From Pseudonocardia broussonetiae (GTDB lineage: Bacteria; Actinomycetota; Actinomycetes; Mycobacteriales; Pseudonocardiaceae), in the NCBI RefSeq assembly GCF_013155125.1, contig NZ_CP053564.1:4223501-4287500 (forward strand): a DNA stretch of 64,000 bases. The letters are read 5' to 3'. This document shows, in pieces, positions 36,501 through 44,524 of this stretch. The notes under the pieces were generated by a model. It worked only from the letters and a program-made list of their open reading frames with translations. It was not told the DNA's origin and did no database searches. The translations under genes were made by a program, and so were the position numbers. The stretch's first letter is position 1; the number at the start of each line of letters is the position of its first letter.

Positions 36501-36886
36501 CGGTCGACCCGGCAGCTTACGTCGATGATCCGCTGCACCTCGACGCGAGCGGTGCGACCGCCGCGACTGACCGTGCGGGCTGGCTTCGCGACCTCGTCGC
36601 GCAGGTGCTGTTCACCGCACCCGGCGAGCGGGTGCACCGGCCGGAACTGGGCAGCGGGCTGCTGCAGCTGACGTTCGCGGGTGCCTCTCCCGAGCTGGCA
36701 TCGACCGTGCAGTTCCTCGTGCAGGGGTCGTTGCAGCAGTGGCTGTCGCACCTGATCGACATCGAATCGGTGCAGGTCGACGTCGAGGACGCTCAGGTCA
36801 CCGTGCAGGTCGTCTACGCGGAGCGGCGCACCGGGCAGCGTTTCGCTGAGGCGTTCCAGACATCGACGTTCGGGGCGGGACCGTGA
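36497..36886 (+). CDS. GPW/gp25-family baseplate wedge protein
   Basis: The 129-residue protein contains the gp25 core: RAGWLRDLVAQVLFTAPGERVHRPELGSGLLQLTF, ending with a beta strand pair (VQVDVEDAQVTVQVVYAERR). Gp25-like proteins join sheath and baseplate and are found in all contractile systems. A GTG overlapping the PAAR stop starts it, and its stop overlaps the next start. Confidence 0.93.
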   Translation: MTVDPAAYVDDPLHLDASGATAATDRAGWLRDLVAQVLFTAPGERVHRPELGSGLLQLTFAGASPELASTVQFLVQGSLQQWLSHLIDIESVQVDVEDAQVTVQVVYAERRTGQRFAEAFQTSTFGAGP

Positions 36887-39315
36887 TCGGGGGCGATCAG
36901 CGGCGCAGGCAGGCGCGCGCGCGGGCTGGGGAGATCAACGGGCTCGATCACCTCGACGTCGCCACCGGGACGGGCGTGCCCACCCATCGGGTGCTCCTGG
37001 TCCAGCTGGTGAACCCGCTGTTCGGGGTCCTGCCCGGACCCGGGCTGTGGCGGGTCGACGGTGGCGAACGCATCCGCGGACTGCAGGTCCTCGCCGTCGA
37101 GACCACCCTCGAACCGGACGTGCTGCGACTGCGGATCGACCGGGCGGGCGACCTCTCGCTCTACACGTTGCGGCTGCTCGCCGGCCCGGCTGAGGGGTAC
37201 GACCCGGCACTCGCGACGCTCACGTTCACCTTCCGGCCCGGTTGCGACGCGGGCCAGGACTGCCGGCCGCCCGAACCGGGTGTGCCGGGGCCACCGCCGT
37301 CACCACCGGTCGACTACACGGCGCGGGACTACGCCGCGTTCCGCCGCGTGCTGCTCGACCGGTTGGCCTCGACCCAGCCGCGGTGGACCGGCCGCGAGCC
37401 CACCGACGTCCGGATGGCGCTCGTCGAGATGTCGGCCTACGCCGCCGACCGGCTCTCCTACATGCTCGACGCCGGCTTCACCGAGGCGTTCCTCGGTCTG
37501 GCCAGGCAGCGGATCTCGGTGCGCCGTCACGCCCGGCTCGTCGACTACGCAATGCACGACGGCTGCACCGCCCGCGCCTGGATCCGGTTCGCCGTCACCG
37601 CCGACGTGGACGGCCCGCTGCCCGGTACCCGGTTGCTGACCGGCCCGCCCGCGTCACCACCCACGATCGTCGCAGGCAGCGAGCAGGACCGGGCGCTGCG
37701 CGGCGCGGGGGCGCAGGTGTTCGAGATCGTGGACGCCCCCACCCGGTTGGTCGCCGCACACAGCGCGCTGCGCCTGCACGCCTGGGGCGCGAGCGGGGCG
37801 GTGCTGGCGGTCGGCGCACGACAGGCCACCGTGCACGGCGCCCATCCCGACCTGGCCGGCCGGGTCGTGGTGCTGGCCGACGTCCACCCGGGCGGGGCGC
37901 TGGAACCGCGGCCCGGCTCGTCGCTGCGCCACCCGGTCCGGGTGACCACCGCGGTCGCCGTCCGCGATCCGGTCGCCGGAATCGACGTCACCGACATCGC
38001 GTGGGCCGCCGCCGATGCGCTCCCGTTCGACCTGCCGATCGGCGAGGACCCTGGCGGCACGGGGGAGCGGGCGGCCGTGTTCGGCAACCTCGCGCTGGCC
38101 GACCACGGCGAGCGGATGCGCGACATCGCCGGACGCATCAGCTCCGAGACGCTGCCGCCGGTGCCGGACGAGGGGGAGCGCGGTGGACGGCCGTCGAGCT
38201 ACCGGCCCCGGCTGCGGCACGGACCGGTCAGCCGGCGTCCGCCCGTCGTCACGACCGGGGCGGCCGCCGCCGCGACCCGGTGGGAGGTCGGCGACACCCG
38301 CCCGGCCGTGTTGCTGCGCCGCGACGGGCTGGACTGGCAGGTGCGGGCCGACCTTCTCGGCGCGGGGCCCCTGACGCGCGCGGTGGTCGTCGAGACCGAC
38401 GATCTGGACCGCTCCCACTTGCGATTCGGCGACGGCGTCAACGGTCGCCGGCCCGACCCGGCACCGGGCGGAGCGGGCCCGGCCGAGCATTTCACCGCCG
38501 AGTACGCCGTCGGCAACGGCCGGGCCGGGAACGTCGGACCCGAGACGATCACCCGGCTGGTGCTCGACGGCGACGGCCGGGTCGCCGCGTTGGGAGCGGT
38601 CCTCGCCGCAGTCGGCAACCCCGTGCCTGCCCGTGGCGGGCTCGATCCCGAGCCCGTCGAGCGGGTCCGGCTGCGTGCCCCCGCTACGAGCCACACGCAG
38701 CTGCGGTGCGTCACCGAGGCCGACTACGCCCGCCGCGCCGCCGAGCACCCGGAGGTGCAGCGGGCCGCGGCCCGGCTGCGCTGGACCGGCAGCTGGTACA
38801 CGGTGGTGCTCTCGGTCGACCGCCTCGGTGGCGGTACCGTCGCCGAGCCCGCGGGGTCGGGCCGTCCGCTGCGCGACGAGCTGCGCGCCTTCCTCGCCGA
38901 CCGGCGCATGACGGGCCACGACATCGCCGTGGTCGATCCCGTGTTCGTGCCGCTGGAGCTGACGCTGACGGTGTGCCCGGACCGCGGCACGGACTGGCCG
39001 ACGCTGCGCGCGCGGCTCGCCGGGCTGTTCAGCTCACGCGTGCTCGCGGACGGCTCCCACGGGCTGTTCCACCCCGACGTCCTCACGTTCGGCGAGCCCG
39101 TCCTCACCGGCCCGTTGATCGCCGCCGCCCAGCGGGTCCCCGGGGTGGTGTGGGTGGAGATCGCGATCGCCCGGCTCGGGACGGGAGAGCCGGTCGCCGT
39201 CGAGAACGGTCGGATCCTGCTGGAGCCACCCCGGATCGCGCGCCTGGACAACGACCCGAACTTCCCCGACCGCGGGTCGGTGCGCATCGTAGTTCCCTCG
39301 GAGGTGGCGACATGA
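36883..39315 (+). CDS. Baseplate wedge protein, gpJ/gp6-like (Pvc11-type, 810 aa)
   Basis: After an N-terminal beta region the protein has the signature DYTARDYAAFRRVLLDRL, then TDVRMALVEMSAYAADRLSYMLD and AFLGLARQRISVRRHARLVDY, typical of putative baseplate assembly proteins of eCIS (Pvc11). The middle has the baseplate J-like core (LRFGDGVNG, FTAEYAVGNGRAGNVGPE), and the end has ITRLVLDG, TEADYARRAAEHPEVQRAAA and GVVWVEIAIARL. It forms wedge heterodimers with the next protein. The GTG at 36883 overlaps the gp25 stop. Confidence 0.92.
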   Translation: MIGGDQRRRQARARAGEINGLDHLDVATGTGVPTHRVLLVQLVNPLFGVLPGPGLWRVDGGERIRGLQVLAVETTLEPDVLRLRIDRAGDLSLYTLRLLAGPAEGYDPALATLTFTFRPGCDAGQDCRPPEPGVPGPPPSPPVDYTARDYAAFRRVLLDRLASTQPRWTGREPTDVRMALVEMSAYAADRLSYMLDAGFTEAFLGLARQRISVRRHARLVDYAMHDGCTARAWIRFAVTADVDGPLPGTRLLTGPPASPPTIVAGSEQDRALRGAGAQVFEIVDAPTRLVAAHSALRLHAWGASGAVLAVGARQATVHGAHPDLAGRVVVLADVHPGGALEPRPGSSLRHPVRVTTAVAVRDPVAGIDVTDIAWAAADALPFDLPIGEDPGGTGERAAVFGNLALADHGERMRDIAGRISSETLPPVPDEGERGGRPSSYRPRLRHGPVSRRPPVVTTGAAAAATRWEVGDTRPAVLLRRDGLDWQVRADLLGAGPLTRAVVVETDDLDRSHLRFGDGVNGRRPDPAPGGAGPAEHFTAEYAVGNGRAGNVGPETITRLVLDGDGRVAALGAVLAAVGNPVPARGGLDPEPVERVRLRAPATSHTQLRCVTEADYARRAAEHPEVQRAAARLRWTGSWYTVVLSVDRLGGGTVAEPAGSGRPLRDELRAFLADRRMTGHDIAVVDPVFVPLELTLTVCPDRGTDWPTLRARLAGLFSSRVLADGSHGLFHPDVLTFGEPVLTGPLIAAAQRVPGVVWVEIAIARLGTGEPVAVENGRILLEPPRIARLDNDPNFPDRGSVRIVVPSEVAT

Positions 39316-42005
39316 CCGCCCGCCAGAACGTCGGCTTCCACTCGATGCGGGCAGCGCTGCACGCCCGGCTCGCCAGGTCCCACCCGCAACTCGCGGCTGC
39401 GGACGCGACCGGCGATTTCGCCGTCGCCCTGCTCGACGGCTGGGCGGTCGTTGCCGAGATCCTCGGTTTCCACGCCGCGCGGACGCACGAGGAGACCAGC
39501 CTCGACCTCGCCGTGGAGCTGCGCTCGGTCGCGGAGCTGGCGCGCCTGGTCGGCTACCGGCCCGACCCGGGAGTGGCGGCTGCAGTCGCGCTCGCGTTCG
39601 CAGCCGACCCGGCCCTCGGTCCGGGTGCCTCGGTCACCGTCCCGCTCGGCACCGCCGTGTCGAGCACCCCGGTTCCCGGGGCTGAACCGGTCACGTTCGA
39701 GACGGTCGAGGAGATCGAGGCCCGCCCGGCGTGGAACGCGCTGAGGCCGCGCCTGGACCACCGCCAGGAACCCGATCCCGACCGACTGCCGACCGAGCTG
39801 CTGCTGGCCGGCACCTCCACCAACGTGCTGCCCGGCGACGGGATACTGGTGCCCGGCCCCGGTGGGAACAGCTCGCGGTTCGGCGTGGTCGCGTCGGTGA
39901 CGGTGCAACCCGACGAGCTGCCCACCGCGTTCACGCCCGGTAGGCCCGGCTGGACGGAGGTGCGGCTCGTCGCCGTCGGAGCCGGCGTCTCCACCTCGGG
40001 GCGGCTGCCGCAGCCGGAACCGGACCCCGCCCCCGGACCGCTCGTCGGCTCGGTGCTCGTCGCCGATCCCAGCGCGCCCGGCGTACCGTTCGCGGAGCTG
40101 CAGGAACGGGCGCGGGCCGAGGGGTTCGCCGAGGCCCAGCTCTTCGACGCGCTGCGCGCCGCGCGGCCCCGCCCCCGCCAGGTCGCGGTGTTCCGTGCCC
40201 AGACCGGCATCTTCGCCAGCACCGCGCCGGAGTGGCGCGCCCTGCCCAGGTCACTGCGCGTCGACCTCATCGAGGCCGTCGGCGACCTCAAGCCCCCGGC
40301 CACGTTCGGCGACAAGAAGCTGCAGGAACTCTTCTACGACGTCTCCTACGGCTCCCAGTACTTCTCCACCCGGCCCGACAGCTCGATCCAGCTCGCTTGG
40401 GTGGGCGACACGCTGGAGCGCTACCCCGGCGCGGCCGCGGGGCCGGACGCGCGCAACGTCTTCTGCGACGTCGTGGTCCGCGGCCTGGGCCCCGGCCCGG
40501 TGGTGCTGCGCGACGGCAGCACGTGGGCGGTTTTCTTCGCCAGGGAGGTCGCTGCGGTGAGCAAGTCGGTGTTCACCGTGTCGGGCCGCACTACGCGGCT
40601 GACGCTGACCACATCCGACCTCGCGAGCTACGGGATCCGGGGCACCACCGTGTACGTCTCGCCCGAGTGGCTGCCGCTCGCACCGGAGTCCGAGCCTCCC
40701 GTCGTGCCGGCGACCGGCGAGGAACCGGGCGACCCGATCCTGCTCGACGACTGGGTCGAGGGCCTGCACGACGGCCAGCAGGTCGCCGTCACCGGCATGT
40801 CGGCCACCGAACCCGGCACGGCGGTCGCCCATGTCGCCCGGCTCGCCGATGTCCGGCACCGGCTCGCGCGGGCGGGCGCGACGGCCGTCCGGCTCACCCC
40901 GCCGCTGCCGGTCGCGCTCGTCCGCGACACCGTGCGCATCAGTGCGAACGTGGCCGCCGCCACGCACGGCCAGACCCGCAGCGAGGTCCTGGGCAGCGGC
41001 GACGCCCGCGACCCGCTGCCCCGGTTCCCGCTCTCCGCGGGCCCCCTCACCCACCTCAGCAGCAGCGCGGGCTCGACGAGCAGCCTGGAGGTGTTCGTCG
41101 ACGGGGTGCGCCGACCCGAGGTGCCCGCGCTGCTCGCCGACGACGAGCCCGGCTACGTCGTCCACCATGACGAGAACGGGCGGGCCACCGTCCAATTCGG
41201 ATCGCCGTTGCCGACGGGCCAGGTCAACGTCCGCGCGGTGTACCGGGTGGGGGTCGGCACTGGCGCGGCCGTCTCCGCGGGAGCGCTCGGCCTGCTCGCG
41301 CAACGCCCCGCAGGGGTGTCGGGCGTGACCAACCCTCTGCCGGCCACCGGGGGTGCCGACCCCGAGACCGTCCCGTCCGCCCGGCGCAACGCGCCTGCCC
41401 GGATCCGGGCGCTCGGCCGGGTCGTCTCGCTGGCCGACTACGCCGACTTCTCTGCGGCGTTCCCCGGCATCGCCAAGGCCAGGGCCGTGTTCACGCGGGG
41501 CAAACGCCGCCGAGGCGTGCTGGTGACGGTCGCCGGCGCGGGTGGCGGGGACGTCCCGGCAGGCTCGGCGCTACACACCGCGCTCCTCACCGCGCTGCGG
41601 GAGCAGGGCGACCCGCAGGTGCCCGTCGTGCTCGTCGCCTACCAGCCGACGTCGTTCCGCGTGGTGGGGGTGCTGCACCTGGACGCGGGACGCGTGGCGG
41701 CGACGGTGCTGGCGGCGGCGGCCGCGGCGCTGACGACGGCGTTCGCGTTCGACACCCGCGACCTGGGGCAGCCGGTCAGCGCTGCCGAGATCGTCGCGGC
41801 GCTGCAGGGCGTGCCGGGGGTACGCGGCGCGCACGTCTCCCAGCTGCACCGGCTGCACGACGGGACCGCCGCCGACCCCGCGACGCTCTACAGCCCGCTG
41901 CTGCCCGCCGCCCTGCCGGTGGGCGGTGTCGCCCGGCACGCCGGACCGCCCACCGAACTCCTGACACTGGAACCCGCAGGCCCGATCCTGACGGTGACTT
42001 CGTGA
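39312..42005 (+). CDS. Baseplate wedge protein, gpJ-like (Pvc12-type, 897 aa)
   Basis: From the ATG at 39312 the protein is 897 residues. It begins with the helical motif MRAALHARLARSHPQLAAAD, then VALLDGWAVVAEILGFHAARTHEETSLDLAVELRSV. A long beta-rich middle follows, with the J-domain hallmark VVHHDENGRATVQFG and TNPLPATGGADPETVPSARRNAPARIRALGRVVSLADYADFSAAFPGIAKARA. The end is HVSQLHRLHDG. These are the features of Pvc12/Afp12. Coupled by ATGA and GTGA overlaps to its neighbours. Confidence 0.92.
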   Translation: MTARQNVGFHSMRAALHARLARSHPQLAAADATGDFAVALLDGWAVVAEILGFHAARTHEETSLDLAVELRSVAELARLVGYRPDPGVAAAVALAFAADPALGPGASVTVPLGTAVSSTPVPGAEPVTFETVEEIEARPAWNALRPRLDHRQEPDPDRLPTELLLAGTSTNVLPGDGILVPGPGGNSSRFGVVASVTVQPDELPTAFTPGRPGWTEVRLVAVGAGVSTSGRLPQPEPDPAPGPLVGSVLVADPSAPGVPFAELQERARAEGFAEAQLFDALRAARPRPRQVAVFRAQTGIFASTAPEWRALPRSLRVDLIEAVGDLKPPATFGDKKLQELFYDVSYGSQYFSTRPDSSIQLAWVGDTLERYPGAAAGPDARNVFCDVVVRGLGPGPVVLRDGSTWAVFFAREVAAVSKSVFTVSGRTTRLTLTTSDLASYGIRGTTVYVSPEWLPLAPESEPPVVPATGEEPGDPILLDDWVEGLHDGQQVAVTGMSATEPGTAVAHVARLADVRHRLARAGATAVRLTPPLPVALVRDTVRISANVAAATHGQTRSEVLGSGDARDPLPRFPLSAGPLTHLSSSAGSTSSLEVFVDGVRRPEVPALLADDEPGYVVHHDENGRATVQFGSPLPTGQVNVRAVYRVGVGTGAAVSAGALGLLAQRPAGVSGVTNPLPATGGADPETVPSARRNAPARIRALGRVVSLADYADFSAAFPGIAKARAVFTRGKRRRGVLVTVAGAGGGDVPAGSALHTALLTALREQGDPQVPVVLVAYQPTSFRVVGVLHLDAGRVAATVLAAAAAALTTAFAFDTRDLGQPVSAAEIVAALQGVPGVRGAHVSQLHRLHDGTAADPATLYSPLLPAALPVGGVARHAGPPTELLTLEPAGPILTVTS

Positions 42006-44509
42006 GACGGCCGCTGCGCGAGTTGCTGCCCGCGTTCTACCTGGTGCGCGACGCGGATCCGCTCGGCGGCGACGGGATGCTCGCGGCCCTGCTGGACGCC
42101 CTGGAAGGCGGTATCGACGAGCTGGAGGCCGAGCTCGCGGACCGGCTCGACGACGTGTTCGTCGAGACTGCGCACCCGGACGAGCTCGTCCACTTCGCCG
42201 CGCTCGTCGGGCTGCGCGAGACCCGCCGCAGCGGCGTCCCGCGGGCGCTCGTCGCCGACGTCATCCGGCTGCGGCGGCGCAAGGGCACGCTGTCGGTGCT
42301 CGAACAGCTCGCCGCCGACGCCACCGGCTGGCCTGCGCGGGCCGTCGAGTTCTGGGGGCTGCTCGCGAGCACCCAGCACGTGGCCCACCCCCGTCCGCAT
42401 GCTGCCGCGACGGCGTCGGTGCGCGACCCGCTCCCGATGCGGTATGTCGGGACCCCGTTCGAGATGGTCGCCCGCACGGCCGAGATCGGACTGGTCGGCA
42501 CCGGGCGCGGCCGGCACAACCTGCCCAACATCGGGCTGTTCCTCTGGCGGCTCGCGCCCGTCGAGGAGGCCGAGCGGGTCCCCGTCGCGCTCGACGCGCT
42601 GCGCTATCGCGTCCATCCTCTGGGCATCGACGCACCGGTGTGGTCCGCCGGCCTGCCCGAGGAGTCGGTGGAGCGGATCGCCGGGCCCGAGAACGTCGTG
42701 ATGCCGCTGCGACGCATCGAGGCCCGCACTCATTGGGGGCGCTACTACGGCTCGTCGCTGCGTGTCGACGACGGCACCGGGCCGCTGGCCGCGGACGAGG
42801 TGGCGGTGTGCGACCTCGGCGACGACGCGGGCGGAGGCTGGTGGCACGTCCCGCCGGGGACGCGCGCTGCGGTGGACCCGGAACGCGGGCGGCTCGCCTT
42901 CGCCACCCCGCCGCCGGGCCCGGTGCGCGTGACCTACCACCGCGCGCTGCCCATGCCGATCGGCGGCGGGGGCTACGCCCGGACAGTGCCCGACTCGCCC
43001 GACTCGCCCGAGGTGACCGGCGGACCCGTCAGCGCGCCGTTCGAGGTCCCCGCGGGCGGAACCTTCGCGCTGCGGGCCCGCTCGGGCACCTGGCCGGTGC
43101 TGCACGCGCCGCCCGGCGGCGAGATCGTGATCCGCGCGGGCGCCGGCGCCGAGATCGTCCTCGACGGTCTGCTCCTCGCCGGCGGGCCGCTGCGGATCAC
43201 CGGCGCGCCCGATCGCGTCACCCTGCGGCACTGCACCCTCGTGCCCGGCCACCGCCTCGCCCCGGACGCGGCCCCGGCCGTCCCCGACGGGCTGTCGCTG
43301 ATCCTCGACCTGGACCTCGCCGCGAGCACCACCGTCGAGGTCGACCACAGCATCAGCGGGCCGATCGTCGGCGACGCCCGCAGCTGCGCGCTGGTCGTCC
43401 GCGACAGCATCCTCGCCTGCGCGGGCGGCGGCGGCCGGGCCCGGCACGTCGCGGTTTGGACGGGTGCCGTGCCCGATGTCGTGCCGGCGCTGCCCGCGGG
43501 ATCCCATCCGGTGCTGTTCGGGGTCGGGCTGTCCGCGGAGCACCTGCTGACCCTGACCGGGCCCGTGGCCGGGCCGACGGAAGCGGCGGCGGCGCTGCGG
43601 GCCGCGATCGGCGATCACCAACCCGACCTCGGGCCGGTCGAGATCGCCGAGCACGAGGGCAGGCTCGTGGTCGTCGGCACCGGCACCGAATCGATCCGGT
43701 TCGTCGACACCGACGGCCCGGGTGCGGCCGCGAAGCTCGGCCTCGCCGCCGGTGTGCCGTCGTGGGGACTGCTCGGTGCGGCGGTTCCCGACCCGCCGCT
43801 CACGGCATCGGCCACCTTCGACGTCACGGTCGGTCCGCCCGGGCGGATCGGCGAGGCCACGCCGGTCGTGCTGGGTGCCGCCCCGGTCAGCACCGCCGCC
43901 ACCGCCGCCGCGCTGCAGGACGCGATCCGGGCCGCGGCCGATCCGGACGCGTCGGTGCTGGTGCTGGGTGCGAGCCTGCTCGCGGTCCCGGGCACCGCGG
44001 GGCACGTGCTGCGGGTGCCCGACTCGGCGGCCGCCCGCGCGCTGAGCTGGGAGACCGACCCCCCCGCGGTCGCCGCCTCGGCCGACGGGATCCGGCCCGG
44101 ACCGGCCCTCGACCTGGAGCGCGTGACCGTCCTCGGCGCGGTGCACGCCCGCAGCGTCGAGATCTCCGACAGCATCGTCACCGGCCCCGCCACCGCGGCC
44201 CGCCGCCAGGTCGGCTGCGTCCGGTACTCGTTCGTCGGGGCGGGGGCCCGGACGCCGCGTCGGTTCCGTAGCACCACCCCCGACTCCGGCGACCCACCGC
44301 CCGAGTTCGTCACCGTCCGTTATGGCCATGCGGCGTTCGGCCAGCTCGCTGCCGGCTGTCCGGCGTCCGTCACGGCCGGCGCCTCCGACGGCGCGGAGCT
44401 GGGGGCGTTCCATGACGTCGAGCAGCCGCAGCGGCTCGCGGCGCTGCGGTCGCTGCTGGCCGAGTACCTGAGGTTCACGTCCGAGGCCGGGATCTTCCTG
44501 GTCGACTAA
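42002..44509 (+). CDS. Tail protein I-like baseplate/fibre protein with beta-rich extension (835 aa)
   Basis: Residues of about 1-110 match the phage tail protein gpI family: LPAFYLVRDADPLGGDGMLAALLDALEGGIDELEAEL, VFVETAHPDELVHFAALVGL and RRRKGTLSVLEQLAADATGW. The rest is long and beta-rich with short repeats such as VLHAPPGGEIVIRAGAGAEIVLDGLLLAGG and CTLVPGHRL, like a parallel beta-helix. Family members link the baseplate to the fibres. It is the last gene of the overlap-coupled series; 15 bases separate it from the next gene. Confidence 0.82.
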   Translation: MRRPLRELLPAFYLVRDADPLGGDGMLAALLDALEGGIDELEAELADRLDDVFVETAHPDELVHFAALVGLRETRRSGVPRALVADVIRLRRRKGTLSVLEQLAADATGWPARAVEFWGLLASTQHVAHPRPHAAATASVRDPLPMRYVGTPFEMVARTAEIGLVGTGRGRHNLPNIGLFLWRLAPVEEAERVPVALDALRYRVHPLGIDAPVWSAGLPEESVERIAGPENVVMPLRRIEARTHWGRYYGSSLRVDDGTGPLAADEVAVCDLGDDAGGGWWHVPPGTRAAVDPERGRLAFATPPPGPVRVTYHRALPMPIGGGGYARTVPDSPDSPEVTGGPVSAPFEVPAGGTFALRARSGTWPVLHAPPGGEIVIRAGAGAEIVLDGLLLAGGPLRITGAPDRVTLRHCTLVPGHRLAPDAAPAVPDGLSLILDLDLAASTTVEVDHSISGPIVGDARSCALVVRDSILACAGGGGRARHVAVWTGAVPDVVPALPAGSHPVLFGVGLSAEHLLTLTGPVAGPTEAAAALRAAIGDHQPDLGPVEIAEHEGRLVVVGTGTESIRFVDTDGPGAAAKLGLAAGVPSWGLLGAAVPDPPLTASATFDVTVGPPGRIGEATPVVLGAAPVSTAATAAALQDAIRAAADPDASVLVLGASLLAVPGTAGHVLRVPDSAAARALSWETDPPAVAASADGIRPGPALDLERVTVLGAVHARSVEISDSIVTGPATAARRQVGCVRYSFVGAGARTPRRFRSTTPDSGDPPPEFVTVRYGHAAFGQLAAGCPASVTAGASDGAELGAFHDVEQPQRLAALRSLLAEYLRFTSEAGIFLVD

Positions 44510-44524
44510 CAAGCTGGAGGCACG

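Noticed and set aside
42640..44271. Plus-strand Arg/Ala-rich frame overlapping the tail protein I gene
   Set aside because: It is a +2 shadow of the gpI-like gene and shows no secondary-structure logic.
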